A DNA stretch of 64,000 nucleotides from JANLTP01 sp031363055. GTDB taxonomy: Bacteria; Pseudomonadota; Gammaproteobacteria; Burkholderiales; Burkholderiaceae_E. This document shows, in pieces, positions 34,424-43,086 of the stretch. Under the pieces are notes generated by a model. It was given only the letters and a program-made list of their open reading frames with translations. It was not told where the DNA came from and made no database searches. The DNA lies in the NCBI GenBank assembly GCA_031363055.1, contig JANLTP010000077.1:10141-74140 (forward strand), given 5' to 3'. Positions within the stretch are counted from its first letter, which is position 1; every line of letters begins with the position of its first letter. The translations under genes were made by a program, and so were the position numbers.

Positions 34424-37400
34424 CAGTTAATACATACGGTAGCGATTGGGTGGTCTGCCCGTCGGTGGCGACAATCGTGATCGGGTAAGTTCCTGCGGGT
34501 GTGCTGCCGCTGGCTGCGCCCGAACCGCTACCGCTACCGCTACCGCTACCGCCACCGCCACCGCCACCTCCTCCACCACAACCTGTCAGGGCACTGGTGC
34601 TGGCGATCATCACACCGAACAGTACGATCGAATAAGCGCGGCGTCGGCGTCTGCTGGCACCGCCCATGCCGACCAGCGCCATCGCCAGGCCGGTGCCGGC
34701 GGCGCCGGTGCCCAATAGCGCGACGGTGCCAACCGATTGAGTGCTGATCGTGACCTTGGTGCTGGCCACTCGGGTCGCCGATGGTGTCACGACGGCCGGG
34801 TCGAACAGACAGCGCACATAAGCGGGCAAGCCGACGCAGGAAAAATGAACCGGCAAGCCGGTGGCGCTGACAAACGACAGGTTCAAGTCGACTTCCGTCG
34901 CAGCGCCTGAGGCCAGCGACAATTCGTTGTTGCTGCCGACGACGCTGAATTGCGCTGCACCGCTTGCAGAGCCCTGATTGCTACTGCTGCCGCTACCTGG
35001 CGAGCTGCCGCTGCCTGATCCGCCGCCTGCTCCGCCGCCGCCACTACCGCTGCCTGATCCGCCGCCTGCTCCTCCGCCGCCACTACCGCCGCCACCGTTG
35101 GCCACGCTGCCGCTGGTAATGACGTATGAACAGGATTTGACAGCGCCGACCATCGGGTCACCAAAAGTCGCGTTGTTGCAAGCCAGATTACCGCTGACGC
35201 CTGCGCGCCGGATGAATCCGCCGGTGGCGAGGTAGCTGACGCTCGCTGATGCGCCAGCGGGCAGGCTGCAGATACCGCCTTGGGCCGCGCAAGCGGTGCC
35301 GGCCGGTGCGACCGTGTTGATCGGAGTTGCCTCCTCCGAGCCGATTTCGCGAACGAACGCGCTCAGGCTGGCGATATCGGCCGCTTGCAGCTCGAAGCCG
35401 TTATGCGCGCGAATCGCGTCGTCAATCGTAGTGGCCGAGCCGTCGTGCAGATAAGGCGCGGTGTCCCAGACATCGCGCAGGGTCGGCACGTCGATCCCGG
35501 TCAACGGACCGCCGAGGCGTTGCCCGCTACTGGCTTTGAGTGTACCGATATTGCGTAGTTCATGAGCCTGGGCAGCTCCAGCATATTGCGCGCCGCCGTG
35601 GCAAGACGCGCAGTTCAAACTCTGGAACAAGTCCCGTCCGGCTTGCGCCGCGTTGGTCAGGCTACGGTTGGCGTTTCGATACGGACTTGGCGACATGCTG
35701 ACCAACGAGTTGACGTACGCCGCCAAAGCATCGAGGTCACTACTGACGCCGGTCTTGCGGTCGCCGAGCGGATTGCGGCGCGAGCCTGCGAAAAACTGTG
35801 CATCGGACATCAAGCCGGTACCGGCGGCGAGGCTGCGGATCTGTCCCTCGAAGTCCTGCACCTCATCGAAGTTGGCGCTCCAGTGCAGTGAACCATGACC
35901 GCTGGCGCCACGACCCTTGAGCGACGGTGTGTTGCGCAAGCCTTCGCCGAAGCCGGTCAGATCCCAGGTCCGGCCGTCGTGGCCGCCATCGTTATGACAG
36001 GCAGCGCAGCTCAGATAGTGATCACGTGCCAGGCGTTCATCGCGGGCATCGTAGAACAGTTGCTTGCCGACCAGAACGTTGGTCGGCAATCGATCGGCGC
36101 TGACGCTCGCCAGTTGGGTAACCAGGTTGACCTGCAGGTTGCCGTAGTCAACCAACGGTGCGAGATCGAACACGGCGACATTGCGATCCATAAAATTGTG
36201 AACATAGAGCCGTCGGCCATCGGCCGAGACCTTGAGGCCTTGTGGCGCGCGACCGGTGTCGAAGCGGAACAATTCGCGTCGACCTTGTGCGTCCATGACC
36301 GCCACTTGCCGGCTCGACTCGAGCGTGACGAACACGTAGGCGCCGTTCGGATGATAGGTCGCAGCACTCGCGACACCGGCGTTGTCGTGATCTACCCGGC
36401 CAGCATAGTCTTCAGTGCCGGAATTCAGATCGAGTCGCGAACTGATGGCGCGTACCGTCGTCTGGAAGTCGAGGTTTTGTCCGTCACGCAAAAGGCCGCG
36501 CTGAACGTTATCCTGTTTCGAAGGGATCCAGGCTGCGCGACCGTCGGGCGAAATCGCCGCTGCGCCCAGGTAATTAGGTACACCTCGGGCGCTCAGCGTC
36601 GAGTCGATACGGTCGCTGTGCCGCAAGACAAATCGGCGCAATTGGGCCAACGTGATCGGATCAAATTCGGTGATCTCGCCACCGGTCGCGTTGCCGTTCA
36701 GGCTGGTGCGTACATTGGCGCTGCCTTCGCCCGGTTGTGCCGCGCTGACGTAACGCGATACCAACAGCCGGCTGCCATCGGCCGACAAGGCTAGGTGGCG
36801 TGCGCCGACTGCGCTGACGTCGGCGCTGAAGTTACCGCTCGCGGTCACCTTCAACAAGCGACCGCTGGCCTCGAGGGCGACCAGGGCACCGCCGTCGGGT
36901 GCGACGACCACGCCGTAGGGGCCCGAGCCATTCGGCAACAGAATGGTCTGTACGACTGCAAGGCTGGTCGGGTCGATCAGACTCAGGCTGGCGTCGTCCC
37001 GATTGGTCACCCAGATTCGTCCGTTCGGTGCGACCGCCAGCGCGCGCGGTCCGCGCCCGACCGCAACTTCGGCCAGGCGAGTATTGTTCAGAGTGTTGAA
37101 CACGCTGACGCTGTCGTTATCGGGATTCACCACCCAGATGCGACTGGCGCCATTGCGCTCGTCGAGCGCCAGATTGCCGGACGCGCTGGCGCGCCCCGTG
37201 CTCGTCGAGCCAACCACCGCTTGCATGAAATTGCGGGTGGTGACCGCGCCGCTGGTGTCACGCACGCTCAAGGTAACGGTATAGATACCCGATTGGCCGT
37301 ACTGGTGATTGATGGTGGCATTGTTGCTGTACGCCGTTTCGGCGGTACCGTCGCCAAAGTTCCAGCGATATTGCAATCCAGCGCCGGTTGCGTTGACCGT

Positions 37401-40400
37401 ATAACCGGTGTTGGCGCCACTGGTGACGACCGGTGCGGCTACCGGTGCAACCGTCAACTCCTGAGCCAGCACATTCCAGTTGAAGTTGCTCGTGTCATTG
37501 CCGCCGCGACTGTCCGAGACCGACAATTGCACGGTGAAATTGCCTTGCGCCAAGGGTTGGCCGGTAATCAGTCCGCGCGCGCCGTCGAGTACCAGGCCAG
37601 TGGGCAGACCACTGGCAGCCCAGACCAGCGTATCGCCATCGGCATCGGTCGCACTCAATTGCAGGCTGGTATTGGCACCGCTCCTAGTAACGGGCGGATT
37701 GGTCGGCGCGATCACCGGCGCGCGATTGACCGAGGGATTGCCAAATACTTCAACCTCGGCTAATGGCAGCGGGCCGTTACCGGCCAACTGCACCCGCAAA
37801 TACCGTCCGGAGCCGGCATTGCCGAGCGTGCTGAGCAGACCGACCGGGCCGGTGATCGGCACGTTTCGAACGGCCGGATCGGCCAACAAGGCCGGCAAGC
37901 TGCGTCCGATCATCGGCGTTTGCGACACCAGCACGTAGAGATTGCTCAAGGTCTCGCCGCAGCTGTCGCTGCGATTCCACAGGCGCACCGCATGCAGCGT
38001 GTTGTTCGAACCCAGATCGACTTCCCACCAGGCGTTATTTTCGTTCTCGGTTTGACTGGTTGAGCCATTGGCCAGAATGCCATTGGTATTGCCGTCGACG
38101 GCTCTGCTGGCCGCATAAGTACCACCGGCTGCGGTACTCGATTGTGTTGCCGGTTTGCCGGTCGCGAGATTACCCAGGTATATGGTTTTGGGTTCGGCGT
38201 TACCGCCTAGCGTGCGCAGATCGCCGACGGCAACCGGTGCGCCCCAGTTAACGCCGTCGTTGCTGAAGTACAGCCGATAGTTTGCAACGGTGCCGTTGGC
38301 GCCCGCCACGCGCGGTGTGTAGCGAAAGCCGCCAATGCGCTGGGTGCCGCCCAAGTTGATATTGAGCTGATGCGGGTGGGTCGGCGCAAAGCCCTGGAAC
38401 TGGCTATGCCAATAGGTTGCCGGATCGCCGTCGATGGCGTTGGCGGCGGCGCCGTTCTCGGCCTGCGTCTCGGCACTACTGGCACTGACGCCCCAACCGT
38501 TGCGTGGCAAAACGCGGCCTTGTTCATCGAGCAGCTCGAACTCGGCCATCGACGCCCACGGGTTGCCGTTGATCTCGCTCAGCGCCTCGAAACGGACATG
38601 GCGCACGTTACCGAGTTCGCCAATACTCCAGGTGGTCTGCCAACTGACGGTTTGATCGCCACTGCTGGCCATCAAGCTCACCGCAAAAACACCTGCCCGA
38701 GTTGGCGTACCTGAAATACGACCGTTGCCCGGGTTGATCAGCAAACCTTCGGGAAGACCGGTCGCGCCATAACTGAGGGTGCCGCCGCCATTGGCGCTGG
38801 CCTGCAAAGTCAACTCAAGCGGTGCGCCCACCGTACCGAACAATTCATCGGGCGGCGTCAACCACAGAGCATTGTTGGCGGCGATGCGCAGGGGTCGGGA
38901 AACCGATGGCGTACCGTCGCCATTCATGGCAAACAACATGTACTCGCCGGGCAACGCCCAGCCCGGATTGCTCGGTATTTCGAGCGCGTAGTTATTGCCG
39001 CCGGTCGCGCGAAAATTCAGCGACAGCCGGCGCTGATCATTGTTCACGGTATGGGTCGTCGAGGACAGACGAACCAGCGCAAAGGAGTCGATCGCCGAGT
39101 CGGCGCTGACGGTCACTGTCGTGCCGTAGGCGGCGGTTCGTGGTGCATTGGTGATGACCGGACGCGTGGCCAGTTGACCATTGGCATCGAACAGATACGG
39201 TGGCGACATTATCTGGAAGTTGGCATGATTGGCCGCGCAACCGTCGCCGCACAGACCACCGCCGCCCGACCAGATTCGTCCGTCCGGCAACAACAATGCG
39301 ATGCTATGGTAGTTGCGGCCGACCGCGATCGCCGGCAGTTGCGTGAAGCTTTCGCTAGCAGGGTCGAACAACTCCGGTAACAGCACCGAGTTGTCGTCGC
39401 TGAAATTCACCGGAAAGGTCTGACCGCCAATAATGATGACCTGTCCATTGGGCAAGACCACCGCATTCTGGAAGGCACGCGGATAAGCCATCGACGCAAT
39501 CCGTCGCACATTGGCAATGCCGTTGCTGGCATCGATCAAGTAACTGTTCGCATTGGCCTGCACGCCGCTGTAGCCCGGTCCGCCGCCGACCTTCAAGATC
39601 TTGCCGGTATCGAACATCACCGTATTGCCACTGATGCTGAAGGCGTCGTCGCCGCGCGGGCCTGCCGGGCGCACACGGCCGGCGCCGCGGGTATCGATCC
39701 AGTTCATCTGTCGCCCCGGGCCGGCGTGCAGAACCTGGCCGTTGCCGGTGGGCAGTAGCCAGAGGTGGCTGTCCTGACCGAAGTTGCTGGTCGGATCAAA
39801 CGATAACATCGAGTCAATCGGTACGCCGGTCAGTCGCTGCCAGCCGGTGGCGGCGCTCCAGCGTTCGCCGTGCTTGTTGCCAACACCGCCGTCCCAGGAG
39901 CCACCCAAGGTCAATACCGAACCGTCGGCCAATAAGGTGTTGGCGTTGTAGGCGCGCGGGATATTCATTGCCGCCGCCGTGCTCCAGGAGTCATTGGCAG
40001 GATCAAAGATACTGGTCTTGCCCGACGACAAGCCGCCGTTAACCAGCAAGCGGCCATCGGGCAAATTGGTGGTGCCCGGGCAGAACATGTCATGGCCGGT
40101 TTCCGTCACCAGGCGTTCGGTCAGTTGACCGGTGGCCGGGTCATACAGCACGGAATAAGTGCGGCCGCCGTCGGCGCCGAATGAAAAGCTGAAGCGACTC
40201 TCGGACGACCACATGAGCAATCGGCCATCGGGTAGATTGGTGGCCGATATCGGCACGATGGAGGTCTGGGTCAGCGCGCTCCATTGTGCGCGGGCGGCTT
40301 GCTCGGCCAGCGTGCCGACGGCCTTGGTTCGGGTGGCGTGCGAACCGCTCGGTTCAGCGCTCGTAGACTCGTCACCGCTGCCGCAAGCGAACAGACCAAC

Positions 40401-40448
40401 GGACAACAACGCCAATGCGCCGAGCCGAAACAAAGAGGTTTTTTTCAT
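34416..40448 (-). CDS. Giant secreted copper-radical oxidase fused to F5/8C, PKD, YVTN propeller and MauG-like dihaem modules
   Basis: The 2010-residue lipoprotein-like precursor (signal ending GLFACG) starts with a galactose-oxidase-like Kelch propeller (about 45-525). All signature residues are present: C123 (HDMFCPG), Y167, W185 (GGSWDGG), Y380-H381 (RNYHS) and H466 (TTHTVN). Two F5/8 type C domains follow (about 612-760 and 761-905), an Ig-like domain (910-996), PKD (1000-1080), a YVTN propeller (1085-1440) and a MauG/CCP-like region (1450-1705) with CAACH (1481) and CASCH (1613) and a PYLHDGS motif. The tail has Gly/Ser linkers, an Ig-like domain and a membrane segment followed by poly-Gly. 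Third gene of a cyt c-SCO operon, overlapping SCO by ATGA. Substrate is unknown. Confidence 0.88.
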   Translation of the reverse strand: MKKTSLFRLGALALLSVGLFACGSGDESTSAEPSGSHATRTKAVGTLAEQAARAQWSALTQTSIVPISATNLPDGRLLMWSSESRFSFSFGADGGRTYSVLYDPATGQLTERLVTETGHDMFCPGTTNLPDGRLLVNGGLSSGKTSIFDPANDSWSTAAAMNIPRAYNANTLLADGSVLTLGGSWDGGVGNKHGERWSAATGWQRLTGVPIDSMLSFDPTSNFGQDSHLWLLPTGNGQVLHAGPGRQMNWIDTRGAGRVRPAGPRGDDAFSISGNTVMFDTGKILKVGGGPGYSGVQANANSYLIDASNGIANVRRIASMAYPRAFQNAVVLPNGQVIIIGGQTFPVNFSDDNSVLLPELFDPASESFTQLPAIAVGRNYHSIALLLPDGRIWSGGGGLCGDGCAANHANFQIMSPPYLFDANGQLATRPVITNAPRTAAYGTTVTVSADSAIDSFALVRLSSTTHTVNNDQRRLSLNFRATGGNNYALEIPSNPGWALPGEYMLFAMNGDGTPSVSRPLRIAANNALWLTPPDELFGTVGAPLELTLQASANGGGTLSYGATGLPEGLLINPGNGRISGTPTRAGVFAVSLMASSGDQTVSWQTTWSIGELGNVRHVRFEALSEINGNPWASMAEFELLDEQGRVLPRNGWGVSASSAETQAENGAAANAIDGDPATYWHSQFQGFAPTHPHQLNINLGGTQRIGGFRYTPRVAGANGTVANYRLYFSNDGVNWGAPVAVGDLRTLGGNAEPKTIYLGNLATGKPATQSSTAAGGTYAASRAVDGNTNGILANGSTSQTENENNAWWEVDLGSNNTLHAVRLWNRSDSCGETLSNLYVLVSQTPMIGRSLPALLADPAVRNVPITGPVGLLSTLGNAGSGRYLRVQLAGNGPLPLAEVEVFGNPSVNRAPVIAPTNPPVTRSGANTSLQLSATDADGDTLVWAASGLPTGLVLDGARGLITGQPLAQGNFTVQLSVSDSRGGNDTSNFNWNVLAQELTVAPVAAPVVTSGANTGYTVNATGAGLQYRWNFGDGTAETAYSNNATINHQYGQSGIYTVTLSVRDTSGAVTTRNFMQAVVGSTSTGRASASGNLALDERNGASRIWVVNPDNDSVSVFNTLNNTRLAEVAVGRGPRALAVAPNGRIWVTNRDDASLSLIDPTSLAVVQTILLPNGSGPYGVVVAPDGGALVALEASGRLLKVTASGNFSADVSAVGARHLALSADGSRLLVSRYVSAAQPGEGSANVRTSLNGNATGGEITEFDPITLAQLRRFVLRHSDRIDSTLSARGVPNYLGAAAISPDGRAAWIPSKQDNVQRGLLRDGQNLDFQTTVRAISSRLDLNSGTEDYAGRVDHDNAGVASAATYHPNGAYVFVTLESSRQVAVMDAQGRRELFRFDTGRAPQGLKVSADGRRLYVHNFMDRNVAVFDLAPLVDYGNLQVNLVTQLASVSADRLPTNVLVGKQLFYDARDERLARDHYLSCAACHNDGGHDGRTWDLTGFGEGLRNTPSLKGRGASGHGSLHWSANFDEVQDFEGQIRSLAAGTGLMSDAQFFAGSRRNPLGDRKTGVSSDLDALAAYVNSLVSMSPSPYRNANRSLTNAAQAGRDLFQSLNCASCHGGAQYAGAAQAHELRNIGTLKASSGQRLGGPLTGIDVPTLRDVWDTAPYLHDGSATTIDDAIRAHNGFELQAADIASLSAFVREIGSEEATPINTVAPAGTACAAQGGICSLPAGASASVSYLATGGFIRRAGVSGNLACNNATFGDPMVGAVKSCSYVITSGSVANGGGGSGGGGAGGGSGSGSGGGGAGGGSGSGSSPGSGSSSNQGSASGAAQFSVVGSNNELSLASGAATEVDLNLSFVSATGLPVHFSCVGLPAYVRCLFDPAVVTPSATRVASTKVTISTQSVGTVALLGTGAAGTGLAMALVGMGGASRRRRRAYSIVLFGVMIASTSALTGCGGGGGGGGGGSGSGSGSGSGAASGSTPAGTYPITIVATDGQTTQSLPYVLTVR
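34509..34580. repeat. Gly/Ser-coding simple repeats near the C-terminus of the giant oxidase
   Basis: CCGCTA and CCGCCA hexamers encode, on the minus strand, residues 1957-1980 (poly-Gly then Gly-Ser). A related Gly/Ser linker is coded at 34974-35099. Confidence 0.9.
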
Positions 40449-41032
40449 AGCGGTGCCGTCAGTCGCAGCAACATCCTGGCGATTTCTTGCGACGACGGAA
40501 AATCGGTCGAACGCAAAACCAGAGTGCTGTCCTTGGTGAAAAAATAAACCTGGGCGGTGTGCCGATCGATGCCGCTCGTTCTGGCACGCAAGAAGTCGAA
40601 CAGCCGATTGACATCGCGGTAGTCGGGTGTCGCGCCTTGCCAGAGATCATTGGCATCGAATTTTTTGAGCCAACGGCGCATTGCTGCCGGATCATCGTTT
40701 AATGGATCGATGCTGACCGACATCAGCCGTACGGCGCTTGCCGCCGGCAGGTGCTTGAGGGTTGCGCCAAACAGCGCGCCTTGAATCGGGCAGGTCGCGC
40801 TGCAACCGGTGAACATCAATTGCAGGGCGGTCGGTCGACCGCTGAGCGCCTTGGCCAGATCAGTACGGCTGCCGTCATGCAAGGCGATCGGCATGGCCGG
40901 TGCCGACAGCGGCGGCACGACCTTGCCGGCATCGTTGTGCGCTTCACTGCGTGCCGAACCGAGCGCGAGCGCAGCCAGAGCCGACAGGTTACGCAGGGCA
41001 TGACGCCGCCCGTTGAGCCGGTGGGCGCTCAT
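40445..41032 (-). CDS. SCO1/SenC family copper chaperone
   Basis: The 195-residue exported protein has a signal-like N-terminus (RRHALRNLSALAALALGSA), the copper-binding CxxxC (FTGCSATCP, C77 and C81) and the conserved histidine H158 in DRHTAQVYFF. SCO proteins load copper onto CuA oxidases and, in Streptomyces, onto the copper-radical oxidase GlxA. No cytochrome oxidase is nearby; its start overlaps the cytochrome stop and its stop overlaps the giant oxidase start, both as ATGA, so the oxidase is the likely client. Confidence 0.9.
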   Translation of the reverse strand: MSAHRLNGRRHALRNLSALAALALGSARSEAHNDAGKVVPPLSAPAMPIALHDGSRTDLAKALSGRPTALQLMFTGCSATCPIQGALFGATLKHLPAASAVRLMSVSIDPLNDDPAAMRRWLKKFDANDLWQGATPDYRDVNRLFDFLRARTSGIDRHTAQVYFFTKDSTLVLRSTDFPSSQEIARMLLRLTAPL

Positions 41033-41511
41033 TTCTGCTTGACTAAAAACGACCACAGGGCCGAGCACTGATCGTCGCTGACGGTGTAGCGCGGCATGGT
41101 CGCCGGCAGGACGATCCACGCCGGGTCGATACCGTCACGCAGCAACTTGCACAACGACGCCGAATCAAATTTGGAGGGCGGGCCACCACGACGCGAGATC
41201 GGACTGAGTAGCGAGGGCGCATCCAGAACCGGTGCAAAACTGGCCGCTATCGGTGCTCTGGGTGGGTTGATCGCGTGACAGTTACTGCATCGCGAAGCCT
41301 GCACCGGAAGGGTCTCGGCGTGCCCCACCAAACGCGCGGCAATCGGGGTCCGTCCGGTGAAGAGGCTCATGCCATCGGCCGTAACCGCACCATGACCGAC
41401 GCCCTGAGTCAGGCAGGACAGCGCAATCAACAGGCTTGGCAAAAAACGCGCAAGCCTTCTGCACAGGTCCGGGATCGGACCATCGCTGAGCAGGGACACG
41501 GCAAAGTTCAT
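41029..41511 (-). CDS. Small exported mono-haem c-type cytochrome
   Basis: The 160-residue protein has a hydrophobic signal (FLPSLLIALSCLTQGVGHG), a haem site CSNCH at residues 75-79 and a likely methionine ligand at M139 (PATMPRYT). The haem domain is short and divergent. It is the first gene of the operon cytochrome, SCO, giant oxidase, so it probably exchanges electrons with the MauG-like module. The ATG start gives a somewhat long pre-signal region; an internal start is possible. Confidence 0.8.
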   Translation of the reverse strand: MNFAVSLLSDGPIPDLCRRLARFLPSLLIALSCLTQGVGHGAVTADGMSLFTGRTPIAARLVGHAETLPVQASRCSNCHAINPPRAPIAASFAPVLDAPSLLSPISRRGGPPSKFDSASLCKLLRDGIDPAWIVLPATMPRYTVSDDQCSALWSFLVKQK

Positions 41512-41558
41512 GGCGAAAGATTAGTCTCGCCAGACTCATTGCTGGAGGGCAAACCGCA

Positions 41559-41598
41559 CAAGTCGGCATATCTGACAGGTGCCAGAATTGCCGACTTG
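41559..41598. promoter_or_regulatory. Large hairpin upstream of the cytochrome-SCO-oxidase operon
   Basis: CAAGTCGGCA (41559-41568) pairs with TGCCGACTTG (41589-41598); four more pairs follow inside (TCTG/CAGA) after a two-base mismatch, with an 8-base loop. It lies 48 bases upstream of the first gene and 30 bases after the racemase stop, so it may be a terminator of the racemase or a leader element; no T-run follows. Confidence 0.5.
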
Positions 41599-41627
41599 AG
41601 TATTCCGTCACACGAGCAGCCTGTCGC

Positions 41628-42326
41628 TCAATTTGAACGCAGGGCTCGGCGCAGCGCCGCGCGGGCCAGTAGTCGAGTCGAATCAAGCGTCGCCAGCGCG
41701 ACGTTCGAGTCGTTCAAGATCAGCGGCAGTTCCGTGCATCCCAACACCACCGCATCACAGCCGCGCTCTCTCATGCGCGCGATGACCTGCGCGCAGTAGT
41801 CGACGGCCTGCGCATTGAAGACACCATGAACCAGTTCGTCCATGATGATGCGATTGATTTCGACCCGCTCATGGGCCAGCGGGCGCACAAACTCCATACC
41901 GCGCGCCATCAGCTTTTCAGGATAGACATCGCTGTCAACCAGCCAACGCGTGCCAATCAGACCGAGTCGGCGCAGGCCGCGCGCCGCCGCCTCGCTCGCG
42001 ACGACCTCGGCGATATGCAGCCAGGGCAGGGGTGATCGCGGCAGCACGTACGGCATCGCTTGATGAATCGTGTTGTCCGGGCAAATCAGGAACTTGGCGC
42101 CGATGCGGGCAACCTTGTCGGCCGACGAAAGCATCAGTTCAGCGACCGCCTGCCAATCGGCACGATAAATGCACTCCATGTAGTCGGCCAGCGGTTGAGT
42201 ATGCATCGAGATTTCAGGATGGTCATGGCCACCGAGCGCCTGCGCGCCTTCGATACAAAGGGTTCGATAACAGAGCGCAGCACCTTCGGCAGAACAGGCG
42301 ACGATGCCAATATGCTCAGGCTTCAT
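41628..42326 (-). CDS. Aspartate/glutamate racemase family protein
   Basis: The 232-residue protein has the two catalytic cysteine motifs of the family: CPDNT (near residue 84) and GCTELPLI (near residue 195), with the N-terminal IGIVACSAEGAALCYRT. It interconverts D/L-aspartate or a related acid. It overlaps folE (stop and start share TGATG). Confidence 0.88.
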   Translation of the reverse strand: MKPEHIGIVACSAEGAALCYRTLCIEGAQALGGHDHPEISMHTQPLADYMECIYRADWQAVAELMLSSADKVARIGAKFLICPDNTIHQAMPYVLPRSPLPWLHIAEVVASEAAARGLRRLGLIGTRWLVDSDVYPEKLMARGMEFVRPLAHERVEINRIIMDELVHGVFNAQAVDYCAQVIARMRERGCDAVVLGCTELPLILNDSNVALATLDSTRLLARAALRRALRSN

Positions 42327-43033
42327 CAGTCGAATTTCGCCAGTGTCAGGAATTCCTTGCGCAATACATCTGATTTCAGGAAGTCGCCGCGCATGACCGA
42401 AGAAGTCATCGACGCCCGATCCTTGACGCCGCGCCAGTGCATGCAGAAATGTTCAGCCCGCATGACCAGCGCCAGACCGGCGGGCGCAATTTGCGACTCG
42501 AGCACATCGGCCAAGGTCTTGACGGCCTCTTCCTGGATCTGTGGGCGCGACATAACCCAATCGATCAGCCGGGCGTATTTGGAAAGTCCGATCAGACTCG
42601 ACTCGGGCTTGGGTAAAACACCTACCCAGATCTTGCCCATGATCGGACACAGGTGATGCGAGCAGGCCGAGCGGGCGGTGATCGGACCCAGCACAATGAG
42701 TTCGTTGATCCGGTCGACATTCGGGAACGCGGTGAGCCCCGGGATTTTGGTGTAGCGGCCGCTAAAAACTTCACGTACATAGAGCTTGGCTACCCGTTTG
42801 GCAGTGTCCTGAGTGTTGTGATCGTTATCGACATCGATGACCAACGCACGCAGCACCGCTTCCATCTTGACGGCAACTTCATCTTGCAATGCCTTGAGTT
42901 CGTCATCCGATTCGACAAATTCAGCGATATTGTCATTGGCATAAAAACGCTGTTTGGCGGCCTTGATCCGGTGCCGGATCACCTCGGACATGGGACGACC
43001 CAGATCGATCAGATTTCGGTTGTTTTCGGCCAT
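42326..43033 (-). CDS. folE: GTP cyclohydrolase I FolE
   Basis: FolE makes dihydroneopterin triphosphate for folate. The 235-residue protein has the zinc/catalytic residues in SACSHHLCPIMGKIWVGVLP, and the C-terminal HFCMHWRGVKD with the second zinc cysteine. Length and motifs fit the type I-A enzyme. It is first of a two-gene unit with the racemase. Confidence 0.95.
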   Translation of the reverse strand: MAENNRNLIDLGRPMSEVIRHRIKAAKQRFYANDNIAEFVESDDELKALQDEVAVKMEAVLRALVIDVDNDHNTQDTAKRVAKLYVREVFSGRYTKIPGLTAFPNVDRINELIVLGPITARSACSHHLCPIMGKIWVGVLPKPESSLIGLSKYARLIDWVMSRPQIQEEAVKTLADVLESQIAPAGLALVMRAEHFCMHWRGVKDRASMTSSVMRGDFLKSDVLRKEFLTLAKFD

Positions 43034-43086
43034 GTTCGGCTGCTTCCCGGTCTTCTAAAGCTGAAATTCTACAGGCAGGGTCATGA

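Noticed and set aside
36795..37763. Long open frame on the + strand (over 300 codons) opposite the giant oxidase
   Set aside because: It lies wholly antisense to conserved domains, and its composition is the usual result of high GC on the reverse strand.
40445..40448. Possible frameshift fusion between SCO and the giant oxidase
   Set aside because: The overlap is a normal ATGA stop-start, and each protein has its own signal sequence.
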